A stretch of 64,000 bases of DNA from Candidatus Onthovicinus excrementipullorum (GTDB lineage Bacteria > Bacillota > Clostridia > Oscillospirales > Acutalibacteraceae). Each line of letters begins with the position of its first letter. Position 1 is the stretch's first letter. Where the stretch lies: assembly GCA_018712345.1 (NCBI GenBank), contig DVHG01000020.1, positions 1-64,000 of the forward strand, in the 5' to 3' direction. Below, piece by piece: positions 51,253 through 59,948 of this stretch. The notes under the pieces were generated by a model. The model saw nothing but the letters and a program-made list of their open reading frames with translations. It ran no database searches and was not told the origin of the DNA. The position numbers and the translations under genes were made by a program.

Positions 51253-51287
51253 AGAGACGGTCTTTCATGAAAGAGAGGGGATTGTGC

Positions 51288-52067
51288 TTGGCTGCCGCTG
51301 TTTATACCGCCGTGATCTTTGTTGCAACGCTTCTTGGGGCGTTCGTGGGGCTGGGCGGTGGCGTCGTTATTAAGCCGGTGCTCGATGCGATCGGCCTTGA
51401 CCCTGTGGATACGGTCTCTTTTCTCTCGAGCGTAGCGGTCTTTTCCATGTCCGTCTCCTCAACGGCGCGCCACATCGTGAAAAAGACGCCGTTTGAGACG
51501 CGCATTATTTTACTGCTCTCTGCCGGTTCCGCGGCGGGCGGACTGATCGGGGATCTGCTGTTCCGGGCGCTGCTGGAACACTTTAACGAGGGGCTGGTCA
51601 AGGGGGTTCAATCCCTGCTCCTCGGCTGTCTGCTGGCGGCAGTACTGGTGTATCTCAACGGGCGCTTCCGGCGTTTTTTCGTGCGAAATTGGGCCGGAAT
51701 TATCGCCGTCGGGCTGGGGCTGGGGGCGGTCTCGTCCTTCCTCGGTGTCGGCGGTGGGCCGATCAATGTGGCGGTCCTAGTGCTGTTCTTCGGCTTTTCG
51801 ATGAAGGATTCCGCCGTTTATTCCGTGGCAGTGATTTTCTTTGCGCAGCTTGCCAAGCTAATTACAATCTATGCCAGCAACCGGTTTGAGCCCTACGACC
51901 TGAAAATACTGATCTTTATCATTCCTGCGGCTGTGATCGGCGGCCTGATCGGCGCTCGGCTGAACCGCCTGTGTGATGAAAAGCGGATCCGGCGCGTGTT
52001 CACCGTGTGCGTGGGTGCCGTGACGCTGCTGAATTTTTACAATGCTGCCGCAGCACTGATTTTTTGA
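51288..52067 (+). CDS. TauE/SafE (TSUP) family membrane exporter
   Basis: About 259 aa with seven or eight membrane segments. Two repeats each carry a glycine-rich signature: GAFVGLGGGVVIKPVL near the N-terminus and GLGAVSSFLGVGGGPINVAVL in the middle, as expected of the TSUP family, which moves sulfite, sulfoacetate and related anions. TTG 51288, 8 nt after AGGGG, is preferred; ATG 51267 lacks an RBS and nearly coincides with the predicted transcription start. Its place 11 bp before a sulfatase suggests it exports sulfate/sulfite or imports a sulfated compound; this is inference. Confidence 0.85.
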   Translation: MAAAVYTAVIFVATLLGAFVGLGGGVVIKPVLDAIGLDPVDTVSFLSSVAVFSMSVSSTARHIVKKTPFETRIILLLSAGSAAGGLIGDLLFRALLEHFNEGLVKGVQSLLLGCLLAAVLVYLNGRFRRFFVRNWAGIIAVGLGLGAVSSFLGVGGGPINVAVLVLFFGFSMKDSAVYSVAVIFFAQLAKLITIYASNRFEPYDLKILIFIIPAAVIGGLIGARLNRLCDEKRIRRVFTVCVGAVTLLNFYNAAAALIF

Positions 52068-52078
52068 GGTGATATAAT

Positions 52079-53416
52079 ATGTCGGAACAGAAGAATATTA
52101 TTTTTTATTTCAGCGACCAACAGCGCTGGGACACGGTGAACGATCAGGTTACGCCGAATTTGATGGCTCTGGCGGAGGAGGGCGTCAAATTTGAGCGCTC
52201 CTTTACGTGCCAGCCCGTGTGCGGTCCGGCGCGCGCCTGTCTGCAGACGGGGGTGAACGCCACGCAGAACGGCTGCTTTAAGAATGGAATCGCCCTGCCA
52301 CAGGACATCAAACCCCTGGCCGAATATTTTAACGAGGCGGGCTATGACACGGCCTATATTGGCAAATGGCACCTGGCCAGCGACGACCGCCCGTCCCATG
52401 CCTTCCACTGCGAAAAGACGCCTGTCCCGCGGGATCGCCAGGGCGGCTACCGCTACTGGCGGGCTGCTGATGTGCTGGAATTTACCTCCCATGGGTACGA
52501 TGGCTATGTCTTTGATGAGGCGGGCAATAAGCTCAATTTTGAAGGCTACCGCCCCGACTGCATCAATGACTATGCGATGGAGTATCTGGAGAGCGGCCGG
52601 GAGCCGGGAAAACCGTTCTTTCTGTTTATTTCTCAGCTGGAGCCGCATCATCAGAATGACCATGGCCGTTATGAAGGATATCGCGAGACAGTGGGAAATT
52701 ATCGTGACTACCCGATTCCGGAGGACCTGAGCTTTTTAAAGGGCGATTACCGGGAGCAGTACCCGGATTATATTTCCGCGATCAACCGGCTTGATTATAA
52801 TGTGGGCAGGCTTGTAGCAAAGCTGAAAGAACTGGGGATTTATGAGGATACGGTCATTATCTACACCAGCGATCACGGTTCTCATTTTAAAACACGGAAC
52901 CTGGAGTATAAACGCTCCTGTCATGAGGCCTCCATCCATACGCCGTTGATTATCCGCGGCGGCGCCTTTCAGGGCGGAAAACGCGAGGAGCGGCTTGTCA
53001 GCCTGCTCGACCTGCCGCCAACGATGCTCTCCCTGGCGGGGATTCCGATCCCGGACAGCTATGTGGGGCACGACCTGACACCGATGATGACTTCCGACCG
53101 GCCCAATCGGGACTGTGTGTTTATCCAGATCAGTGAGAGCCAGTGCGGCCGCGCAGTGCGCACGCCGCGGTACACCTATTCTGTGCGGGCACGCGGCGGC
53201 ATGGGGACCGGGATGATCAAATCCGCATCCAATGTCTACTATGAAGATTTTCTCTATGACCTGAAAGAGGATCCCTTTGAAAAACACAATCTGGTTAAAT
53301 CCCATGCCCACCGGGAGGTCCGCCGTCAGCTGCGGGAAATGCTTCTCCGCGAGATGGAAAAGGCCGGAGAGCCGGAACCGGTCATCCGGAAACCGCTCCT
53401 TGCCCGAAAAAAGTGA
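52079..53416 (+). CDS. Sulfatase (formylglycine type)
   Basis: A 445-aa alkaline-phosphatase-superfamily sulfatase. The formylglycine site reads VCGPARACLQTG (CxPxR with Cys, about 48-52), followed by IGKWHLA and, later, YTSDHGSHF with the metal-binding Asp and His. No signal peptide, so it is probably cytoplasmic and acts on an imported substrate. The Cys would need conversion by a radical-SAM maturase (anSME), which is not in the window. It may remove sulfate from glycans or small sulfate esters. GAGGTGATATAAT precedes ATG. Confidence 0.9.
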   Translation: MSEQKNIIFYFSDQQRWDTVNDQVTPNLMALAEEGVKFERSFTCQPVCGPARACLQTGVNATQNGCFKNGIALPQDIKPLAEYFNEAGYDTAYIGKWHLASDDRPSHAFHCEKTPVPRDRQGGYRYWRAADVLEFTSHGYDGYVFDEAGNKLNFEGYRPDCINDYAMEYLESGREPGKPFFLFISQLEPHHQNDHGRYEGYRETVGNYRDYPIPEDLSFLKGDYREQYPDYISAINRLDYNVGRLVAKLKELGIYEDTVIIYTSDHGSHFKTRNLEYKRSCHEASIHTPLIIRGGAFQGGKREERLVSLLDLPPTMLSLAGIPIPDSYVGHDLTPMMTSDRPNRDCVFIQISESQCGRAVRTPRYTYSVRARGGMGTGMIKSASNVYYEDFLYDLKEDPFEKHNLVKSHAHREVRRQLREMLLREMEKAGEPEPVIRKPLLARKK

Positions 53417-53428
53417 GGATAGATTCAG

Positions 53429-53935
53429 ATGAAAAGGCTGATTTTGATCGGGGGAACCATGGGCGTCGGGAAGACGGCCGTCTGCCGGGAGCTGCAAAAG
53501 CTCCTGCCGGACAATGTCTTCCTCGATGGGGACTGGTGCTGGGATGCCGTTCCCTTTCAGGTGACGGCGGAGACTAAGAGCATGGTGATGGAGAACATCG
53601 CCTTCCTGCTGAACCAGTTTTTGCGCTGTTCCGCTTATGAAAACGTCCTGTTCTGCTGGGTACTGCACGAGCGTGCAATCTGGGATGATCTGCTCGGGCG
53701 ATTGAATTTGAGTGACGTGAAGGTGATCTGCCTGTCTTTGACCTGCGCGCCACAGGAACTGGAGCGGCGGCTGAACCGGGATATCGCGCAGGGGATCCGT
53801 ACGCCGGACGTTATCAATCGCAGTCTGGAACGGCTGCGTTGTTATGAACGGCTGGAGCTCCCGCTGATTGACACCACCTGCCTGGCACCGCGTAAGGCGG
53901 CGGAGCATCTGATCAGGATCATTGATAATGAATGA
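53429..53935 (+). CDS. Small P-loop kinase-like protein
   Basis: A 168-aa protein. Walker A is GGTMGVGKTAVC (about 8-19), with FLDGDWCW (about 31-38) as a likely base/substrate-binding or Mg-binding region, as in shikimate- or nucleotide-kinase-like proteins. LLRERL-type ERRLNRDI (about 111-118) fits the LID arginines. It should phosphorylate a small molecule, perhaps a nucleoside; the substrate is unknown. It starts 12 bp after the sulfatase, so the three genes form one transcript. Confidence 0.7.
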   Translation: MKRLILIGGTMGVGKTAVCRELQKLLPDNVFLDGDWCWDAVPFQVTAETKSMVMENIAFLLNQFLRCSAYENVLFCWVLHERAIWDDLLGRLNLSDVKVICLSLTCAPQELERRLNRDIAQGIRTPDVINRSLERLRCYERLELPLIDTTCLAPRKAAEHLIRIIDNE

Positions 53936-53937
53936 AA

Positions 53938-53970
53938 AACAGCCCTCATCGCCAGGTGAGGGCTGTTATA
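53938..53970. terminator. Terminator between the kinase-like and ECF S-component genes
   Basis: ACAGCCCTCA - TCGCCAGG - TGAGGGCTGT, with AAAAA on its left giving U on the minus strand. Confidence 0.75.
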
Positions 53971-53982
53971 TGTACAAAAGGG

Positions 53983-54561
53983 TCAGATTTTCAGCAGCTT
54001 GGGCAGCTTCTGCTTGATTTTTGCTTTGTCCAGCGCAAAGGCGATCACCACAAACAGTATGGCGCTTCCCGCCGCTTGAATGAGATTGCCGGGAATACTG
54101 GCGCCCGCGGAGGCGATCCAGTTTTTCGCGCTGAAAAACTCGGCGAGGAAGGAGGTGTCTGCAGCGCCGGACATCGCGATCATAATGACATCTACCACAT
54201 AATAGGCCGCCACAGTGATGGCGCCGGAGGCGATGCAGCACAGCCCGTTGCGCAGGGTGAGGATCTTCTCCTTTTTGGAAGTGAAAACCGAAGCGTTGAG
54301 TGCCTTAATGATCAGCGTTGGGATGATATAGATGGCGTAACCGCCTGCAAGGTCGCTCAGTGCGCCGCCAATCCCGGCCGATACAATCGCATAGGGGAAG
54401 GGGAGAATGCACGCGGACAGATAGATCATCGCATCCCCCAGATGAATATATCCGCCACTGGGCATCGGGATGCGCACGGAAAACGTGAGAGCAAATGTCA
54501 TTGCAGCGAACAGCGCCGTCAGAATGAGCAGACGCAGTCTCTTATTTGTTGTTTTCTCCAC
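53983..54561 (-). CDS. ECF transporter S component (TIGR04002-like)
   Basis: About 192 aa, five or six membrane segments. LTALFAAMTFALTFSVRIPMPSGGYIHLGDAMIYLSACILPFPYAIVSAGIGGALSDLAGGYAIYIIPTLIIKAL is typical of S components, with GYIHLGDA as the signature. It should bind an unidentified vitamin or metabolite and work with the shared ECF energy module, which is not in the window. The start is GTG 54561, ten nt after AGGAG; the ATG 54594 overlaps a -10-like TATAAT and lacks an RBS. Confidence 0.85.
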   Translation of the reverse strand: MEKTTNKRLRLLILTALFAAMTFALTFSVRIPMPSGGYIHLGDAMIYLSACILPFPYAIVSAGIGGALSDLAGGYAIYIIPTLIIKALNASVFTSKKEKILTLRNGLCCIASGAITVAAYYVVDVIMIAMSGAADTSFLAEFFSAKNWIASAGASIPGNLIQAAGSAILFVVIAFALDKAKIKQKLPKLLKI

Positions 54562-54733
54562 TGGAATCACACTCCTAATTGGTACTGAAGTCATTATACG
54601 GCAAATCTGATTATATTGAAATATCCAATTTTGATATTTTTTATCAGGTCAGATTTGCCTCATTCAATCTTTTATCCTCCTGCCGGGCAGACAGAAGTAC
54701 GGGAGCCAGCGGAAAACATTTAAAAACACAGAA

Positions 54734-54756
54734 AAGCGCCGGGCATCATGCCCGGC
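54734..54756 (-). terminator. Terminator of ppdK
   Basis: On the minus strand AGCGCCGGGC - ATGAT - GCCCGGCGCT - TTTCTG, following the ppdK stop by about 40 nt. Confidence 0.75.
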
Positions 54757-54797
54757 GCTGGTCCTTCTGTAGCGGAACCGCAGATTTACGGCTCTCT

Positions 54798-57425
54798 TTA
54801 TTTCGCCTTAATCGCAGCCTGTGCAGCGGCAAGACGTGCGATCGGCACGCGGAACGGGGAGCAGGAAACGTAGTTCAGGCCGATGTTGTGGCAGAACTCA
54901 ATCGTGCTCGGATCACCGCCGTGCTCACCGCAGATACCCAGCTTGATGTTCGGACGCGTCTCGCGGCCGGCCTCAGCAGCCATCTTGACAAGCTTGCCGA
55001 CACCCTTCTGGTCGAGCTTCGCAAACGGATCGGACTCATAGATCTTGGCGTCATAGTAGGCGTCCAGGAACGCGCCCGCGTCGTCACGGCTGAAGCCAAA
55101 GGTCATCTGGGTCAGATCGTTGGTGCCGAAGCTGAAGAACTCGGCCTCCGTTGCGATCTCGTCAGCCAGAAGCGCCGCACGCGGGATCTCGATCATCGTA
55201 CCGACAAGGTAGTGCATATCAACGCCGGCATCCGCGATCAGCTTATCGGCCGTCTTGGTAACGACATCCTTGACATACTTGAGCTCGCGGACCTCGCCAA
55301 CCAGCGGGATCATAATCTCGGGCGTTACATGGAATGCCGGATGGGCCTTATTGACGTTGATCGCGGCATTGATGACAGCGGTGGTCTGCATCTCCGCAAT
55401 CTCCGGATAGGAGACGGCCAGACGGCAGCCGCGGTGACCCATCATCGGGTTGAACTCATGCAGGGAGTCCACAACGGCCTTCAGCTCGTCATAGGTCATA
55501 TCCAGCTCTTTTGCAAGATCCTCAATCTCCTCCCTGGTGTTCGGCAGGAACTCATGCAGCGGCGGATCCAGGAAGCGGATCGTCATCGGGCGGCCCTCAA
55601 GGACAGTGTACATATCCTCAAAGTCCTGCTGCTGATACGGAAGAATCTTGGCAAGAGCCTTCTTGCGGGCCTCCGTATCCTTGGCGACGATCATCTCGCG
55701 CATGGCCTTGATACGGTTGGCCTCAAAGAACATGTGCTCTGTGCGGCACAGGCCGATACCCTCAGCGCCGAACTTGACGGCCTGAGCGGCATCACGCGGG
55801 GTGTCCGCATTAGTGCGCACGCGCAGGACGCGGCGCTCATCTGCCCAGGTCATCAGGCGGTCGAAGTCGCCCGCGATGGTGGCGTCGGCTGTCGGAACGG
55901 CCTCGCCGTAGATCTTACCGGTCGTACCATCGATGGAGATGTAATCGCCCTCCTTAATGGTCAGGCCGCCGAGCTCAAAGTACTTCTCATCCTCATGCAT
56001 GGTGATGTCGCCGCAGCCGGAGACACAGCAGGTGCCCATGCCGCGCGCAACGACCGCCGCGTGGGAGGTCATACCGCCGCGCACGGTCAGGATGCCCTCA
56101 GCGGAGGCCATGCCCTCGATATCCTCAGGAGAGGTCTCCAGACGGACCAGAACAACCTTCTCGCCGCGCTCTGCCCATGCCTTGGCGTCCTCAGCGGAGA
56201 AGACAACCTTACCGCAGGCCGCTCCGGGGGAGGCTGCCAGACCGGAGCCGATCTCCTTGGCCTTTTTCAGCGCGTCGGCATCAAACTGCGGGTGCAGCAG
56301 GGCGTCAAGCTGCTTGGGCTCTACGCGGAGCACAGCCTCGTCGCGGTCGATCTTGCCCTCGTCCACGAGGTCGACGGCGATCTTCAGCGCGGCGGCAGCG
56401 GTGCGCTTGCCGTTACGGGTCTGGAGCATGAAGAGCTTGCCGTTTTCAATGGTAAACTCCATGTCCTGCATGTCATGGTAGTGATTCTCAAGCGTTGTCG
56501 CAATATTGGCGAACTGCTCATAGACCTCCGGCATGATGTCCTTGAGCTGATCGATGGACTGCGGGGTGCGGACACCGGCGACGACGTCCTCGCCCTGTGC
56601 ATTCATCAGAAACTCGCCGAACAGCTTCTTTTCGCCGGTGGCGGGGTTACGCGTGAAGGCGACACCCGTGCCGGAGTTGTTGCCGGTGTTGCCGAAGACC
56701 ATGGCCTGTACGTTGACGGCGGTGCCCCAGCTGTACGGGATATCGTTCATGCGGCGGTAAACATTTGCACGGGGGTTGTCCCAGGAGCGGAAAACGGCCT
56801 TGACAGCCTCCATCAGCTGAACCTTCGGCTCTGTCGGGAAGTCGCTGCCCTTCTGCTCTTTGTAGAAGGCCTTGAAGCGCTGGACCATTTCCTTCATGTC
56901 GTCAGCGGTGAACTCGGTGTCGAGCTTAATGCCGCGGGCGTCCTTCATCTCGTCAATGATGACCTCGAAGCGGGACTTCGGCAGCTCCATGACGACGTCG
57001 GAGAACATCTGGATAAAGCGGCGATAGGAGTCATACGCAAAGCGCTCGTTGCTCGTCAGCTTGGCAAAGCCTTCGACAACTTCGTCATTCAGGCCCAGAT
57101 TCAGGATGGTGTCCATCATGCCGGGCATGGAGGCGCGGGCGCCGGAGCGGACGGAGACGAGCAGCGGGTTCTGGGCATCGCCGAACTTTTTGCCGGTGAT
57201 CTCCTCCATCTTTGCCAGGTATTCAAAGATTTCCGCCTTGATGTCGTCTGCGATCTGGCGGCCGTCATCATAATAACGGGTGCAGGCCTCGGTGGTGACC
57301 GTAAAGCCCTGCGGAACCGGAAGACCGAGATTTGTCATCTCAGCGAGGTTTGCGCCTTTGCCGCCGAGGAGCTCGCGCATGTTGGCGTTGCCCTCGGAGA
57401 ACAGGTACACGTACTTGTGACTCAT
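54798..57425 (-). CDS. ppdK: Pyruvate, phosphate dikinase
   Basis: An 875-aa enzyme interconverting pyruvate, ATP and phosphate with PEP, AMP and pyrophosphate, common in anaerobic Clostridia for glycolysis or gluconeogenesis. N-terminal ATP-grasp domain with GGKGANLAEMTNLGLPVPQGFTV (about 19-41), RSGARASMPGMMDTILNLGLND; the swivelling His domain GGMTSHAAVVARGMGTCCVSGC (about 450-471); and the C-terminal PEP-binding barrel with RFLDPPLHEFLP, GHRGCRLAVSYPEIAEMQ and FGTNDLTQMTFGFSRDDAG. Complete. Codon use is very regular, as expected of a highly expressed gene, which creates a spurious 949-aa antisense ORF. Confidence 0.97.
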   Translation of the reverse strand: MSHKYVYLFSEGNANMRELLGGKGANLAEMTNLGLPVPQGFTVTTEACTRYYDDGRQIADDIKAEIFEYLAKMEEITGKKFGDAQNPLLVSVRSGARASMPGMMDTILNLGLNDEVVEGFAKLTSNERFAYDSYRRFIQMFSDVVMELPKSRFEVIIDEMKDARGIKLDTEFTADDMKEMVQRFKAFYKEQKGSDFPTEPKVQLMEAVKAVFRSWDNPRANVYRRMNDIPYSWGTAVNVQAMVFGNTGNNSGTGVAFTRNPATGEKKLFGEFLMNAQGEDVVAGVRTPQSIDQLKDIMPEVYEQFANIATTLENHYHDMQDMEFTIENGKLFMLQTRNGKRTAAAALKIAVDLVDEGKIDRDEAVLRVEPKQLDALLHPQFDADALKKAKEIGSGLAASPGAACGKVVFSAEDAKAWAERGEKVVLVRLETSPEDIEGMASAEGILTVRGGMTSHAAVVARGMGTCCVSGCGDITMHEDEKYFELGGLTIKEGDYISIDGTTGKIYGEAVPTADATIAGDFDRLMTWADERRVLRVRTNADTPRDAAQAVKFGAEGIGLCRTEHMFFEANRIKAMREMIVAKDTEARKKALAKILPYQQQDFEDMYTVLEGRPMTIRFLDPPLHEFLPNTREEIEDLAKELDMTYDELKAVVDSLHEFNPMMGHRGCRLAVSYPEIAEMQTTAVINAAINVNKAHPAFHVTPEIMIPLVGEVRELKYVKDVVTKTADKLIADAGVDMHYLVGTMIEIPRAALLADEIATEAEFFSFGTNDLTQMTFGFSRDDAGAFLDAYYDAKIYESDPFAKLDQKGVGKLVKMAAEAGRETRPNIKLGICGEHGGDPSTIEFCHNIGLNYVSCSPFRVPIARLAAAQAAIKAK

Positions 57426-57572
57426 TGAGAATCTACCTCCAATATTGTTTTACACTATATTCAGCTCATAGCCTACCCTGCATTATACCAGAAAAGCGTT
57501 TGATTTTCCATAGCTTTTTCAATAAAATTGGAAAGGAAGGCAATTTTTTTACATTCTCGGAGTCTAATAGGG

Positions 57573-57600
57573 TTGAAAATCGATTAAAATATGTCATAAT
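57573..57600 (+). promoter_or_regulatory. Promoter of the glmU operon
   Basis: TTGAAA, 16 bp, CATAAT, about 45 nt before the glmU ATG. Confidence 0.5.
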
Positions 57601-57648
57601 AATATAAAGATCGGTCCCCGGACCGAGTGATTGCAGGAGGCAGATACC

Positions 57649-59013
57649 ATGAACAAGTGCGCAGTGATCCTGGCCGCCGGCCAGGGAAAACGGATGAAAT
57701 CAGCCGGACCCAAGGCAATGTGCCGGGTTCTGCTCAAGCCGATGATTGACTGGGTGATTGACGCCGTACGCGGGGCCGGGATTACGGAGATCTGCGTGGT
57801 GACCGGCTGCGGGGCGGAGCAGCTGCGCGCCCATCTGCCGGAGGATATTGTAACCGTGCGTCAGGAGCGCCAGCTCGGCACCGGTGATGCGGTGCGTGCG
57901 GCAGCGGATTTTATTGCGCAGCAGGGCGGCAGTGTGATTGTACTCAACGGAGATGCCCCGCTGATCGACTCGGAGACAATCCGGGACGCGTTTGAAAAGC
58001 ATGCGAGCGAGGGAAACGCCGCCACCGTCATCTCCGCCCGTGTGGATAATCCGTATGGCTACGGACGCATCGTAATCGACCACCGGGACGGCTCCCTCTC
58101 CCGCATTGTAGAGGAGAAAGATGCCGACGAACAGGAAAAGGGAATTTATGAGGTCAACTCCGGCGCCTTCTGGTTTGACAGCGCAGACCTGCTCCGGAGC
58201 CTGGAGGGGCTGCGCGGGGACAATGCGCAGGGCGAGTACTATCTGACGGACACCGTGGCGATCCTGCGGCGGGCTGGCAAGCGCGCGGGCGTCTATTCCA
58301 CCGCCAATTCCAGTGTGGTGCTCGGCGCAAATGACCGGGCCCAGCTGATGGAGCTCAACCGGATCGCCCGCAGGCGTGTCTTTGACGCCCTGCTCGCGGA
58401 GGGTGTGGATATCCCGTGCCCGGACGGCGTGATCATCGGGCCGGACGTGAGGATCGGGCGCGATACCCTCATTCTGCCCAACACGATCCTCAGCGGGAGC
58501 ACCGTAATCGGGGAGAGCTGCACGGTCGGGCCGAACACCCGGGTGGAGGACAGCAAAATTGCCGACGGCGTCCGGCTGGATAACGTGGTCTGCGAGCGCG
58601 CCAGGGTGCGTTCCGGTGCGGATATCGGCCCCTTTGTTCACATCCGCCCGAATTCCGATGTCGGCGAGCGGGTCCATCTCGGGAATTTCGTCGAGGTGAA
58701 GAATTCAACCGTGGGCGAGGGGACGAAGGTCTCCCACCTGACATATGTCGGGGACAGCGACGTAGGGGCGCGCGTCAACTTCGGCTGCGGCTGCGTGACG
58801 GTCAACTACGATGGAAAGGCAAAGCACCGCACCACGATCGGGGACAATGCCTTTATTGGGTGCAATACCAACCTGATTGCGCCGGTCACCGTGGCGGAGA
58901 ACGCCTACACGGCAGCGGGCTCGACCATCACGGAAGACGTCCCGGCCGAGGCGCTTGGGATCGCACGGGCCCGCCAGGTCAATAAAGAGGGTTGGGTCCG
59001 GCGCAGGAAGTGA
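57649..59013 (+). CDS. glmU: Bifunctional N-acetylglucosamine-1-phosphate uridyltransferase / glucosamine-1-phosphate acetyltransferase
   Basis: A 454-aa two-domain enzyme making UDP-GlcNAc for cell wall. N-terminal pyrophosphorylase: AVILAAGQGKRMKSAGPKAM (about 5-24), GTGDAVRAA, LNGDAPLI, YGYGRIV and EVNSGAFWFD. C-terminal left-handed beta helix of hexapeptide repeats with FVHIRPNSDVGERVHLGNFVEVKNSTVGEGTKVSHLTYVGDSDVG and GCNTNLIAPV. ATG 57649 after GGAGGCAGATACC. First gene of a four-gene plus-strand run (glmU, zinc ribbon, pth, mfd). Confidence 0.96.
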   Translation: MNKCAVILAAGQGKRMKSAGPKAMCRVLLKPMIDWVIDAVRGAGITEICVVTGCGAEQLRAHLPEDIVTVRQERQLGTGDAVRAAADFIAQQGGSVIVLNGDAPLIDSETIRDAFEKHASEGNAATVISARVDNPYGYGRIVIDHRDGSLSRIVEEKDADEQEKGIYEVNSGAFWFDSADLLRSLEGLRGDNAQGEYYLTDTVAILRRAGKRAGVYSTANSSVVLGANDRAQLMELNRIARRRVFDALLAEGVDIPCPDGVIIGPDVRIGRDTLILPNTILSGSTVIGESCTVGPNTRVEDSKIADGVRLDNVVCERARVRSGADIGPFVHIRPNSDVGERVHLGNFVEVKNSTVGEGTKVSHLTYVGDSDVGARVNFGCGCVTVNYDGKAKHRTTIGDNAFIGCNTNLIAPVTVAENAYTAAGSTITEDVPAEALGIARARQVNKEGWVRRRK

Positions 59014-59040
59014 AGCGCCGTTCCCGGAGAGGAGCAGGAG

Positions 59041-59289
59041 ATGGTCAGGATTCTGATACTGTTTTTGATCGTCGTGGTGCTCGTCGCCATCCGCGGGGTG
59101 GTCTGGTATATGCGGGTGCCGCGTGAGGAGCGGGTCGTCGCCTGCCCGGAATGCGGGAAGGAATTTACGCCCTATCTGCTGCGGATGATCTTTACCGGCG
59201 CCTCCCTGGAGGGGAAGGTGGTCCGGTGCCCGCACTGCGGCGCCCAGCAGTATATCGTTCCCAGCGGGCGACGAGGCAGAAAAAAGTGA
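59041..59289 (+). CDS. Small membrane-anchored zinc-ribbon protein
   Basis: An 82-aa protein with an N-terminal membrane helix (ILILFLIVVVLVAIRGVVWYM) and a zinc-ribbon made of VACPECGKEF and VRCPHCGAQQYI (two CxxC pairs about 26 residues apart), ending in a basic tail. Function unknown. GGAGAGGAGCAGGAG precedes ATG. It sits between glmU and pth, 6 bp before pth, so it is part of the same unit. Confidence 0.7.
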   Translation: MVRILILFLIVVVLVAIRGVVWYMRVPREERVVACPECGKEFTPYLLRMIFTGASLEGKVVRCPHCGAQQYIVPSGRRGRKK

Positions 59290-59295
59290 GGCCTC

Positions 59296-59910
59296 ATGAT
59301 GGAGGATAACGGAGAAATGTTTGGAATGTTCAGGCGCGGTGCGCCGCAATATCTGATTGTGGGGCTGGGCAATCCGGGCCCCAAGTATGAGATGACACGC
59401 CACAACGCAGGCTTTAAGGCCATTGACGCGATCGCGGAAAACGCGGGCGTTTCAGTCAGGCAGATCAAATTTCATGCCCTGGTTGGAGAGGCGGAGATCG
59501 GCGGGCAGAAGTGTCTGCTCATGAAGCCGCAGACTTTGATGAATGCAAGCGGAATCGCCGTTCAGGCGGCGGCCGCTTACTATAAGATTCCGGTGGATCG
59601 GATTATTGTCCTGTTTGATGATATCTCACTCAAGCCGGGCGCTATGCGCATCCGGCGCAAGGGCTCGGATGGCGGGCACAACGGAATCAAGAGCCTGATT
59701 GCCCAATTGGACAGTGAACAGTTCCCGCGCGTCAAGATCGGCGTCGGTGCCAAGCCGAACCCGGACTATGATCTGGCGGCCTGGGTGCTCTCAAAATTTA
59801 CGCCGGAGGAGCAGAAACTGCTCAATGAGGCGTACGAACGTGCGCCCGGGGCGGTGGAACTGATGGTGTCCGGCAGGATGGACGAGGCCATGAACCGCTA
59901 TAATTCCTGA
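59296..59910 (+). CDS. pth: Peptidyl-tRNA hydrolase
   Basis: A 204-aa enzyme recycling peptidyl-tRNA. LIVGLGNPGPKYEMTRHNAGF (about 20-40) contains the catalytic Asn and His; KPQTLMNASGIAV, VLFDDISLKPGAMRIRRKGSDGGHNGIKSLI and FPRVKIGVG follow. Two adjacent ATGs at 59296/59299 follow GTGAGG; an internal start nearer LIVGLGN is possible because the first ~18 residues are not conserved in the family. pth-mfd order is typical of Firmicutes. Confidence 0.95.
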   Translation: MMEDNGEMFGMFRRGAPQYLIVGLGNPGPKYEMTRHNAGFKAIDAIAENAGVSVRQIKFHALVGEAEIGGQKCLLMKPQTLMNASGIAVQAAAAYYKIPVDRIIVLFDDISLKPGAMRIRRKGSDGGHNGIKSLIAQLDSEQFPRVKIGVGAKPNPDYDLAAWVLSKFTPEEQKLLNEAYERAPGAVELMVSGRMDEAMNRYNS

Positions 59911-59948
59911 AAAAAGGCTGTTGAGCCGGCATACATAGAGGTGAAAAA

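Noticed and set aside
51098-51287. T-box leader before gltX
   Set aside because: No T-box sequence or specifier-loop structure is visible in the short minus-strand leader.
54579-57428. 949-aa plus-strand ORF
   Set aside because: Antisense shadow of ppdK, produced by its regular GC-rich codon use; no RBS or family match.
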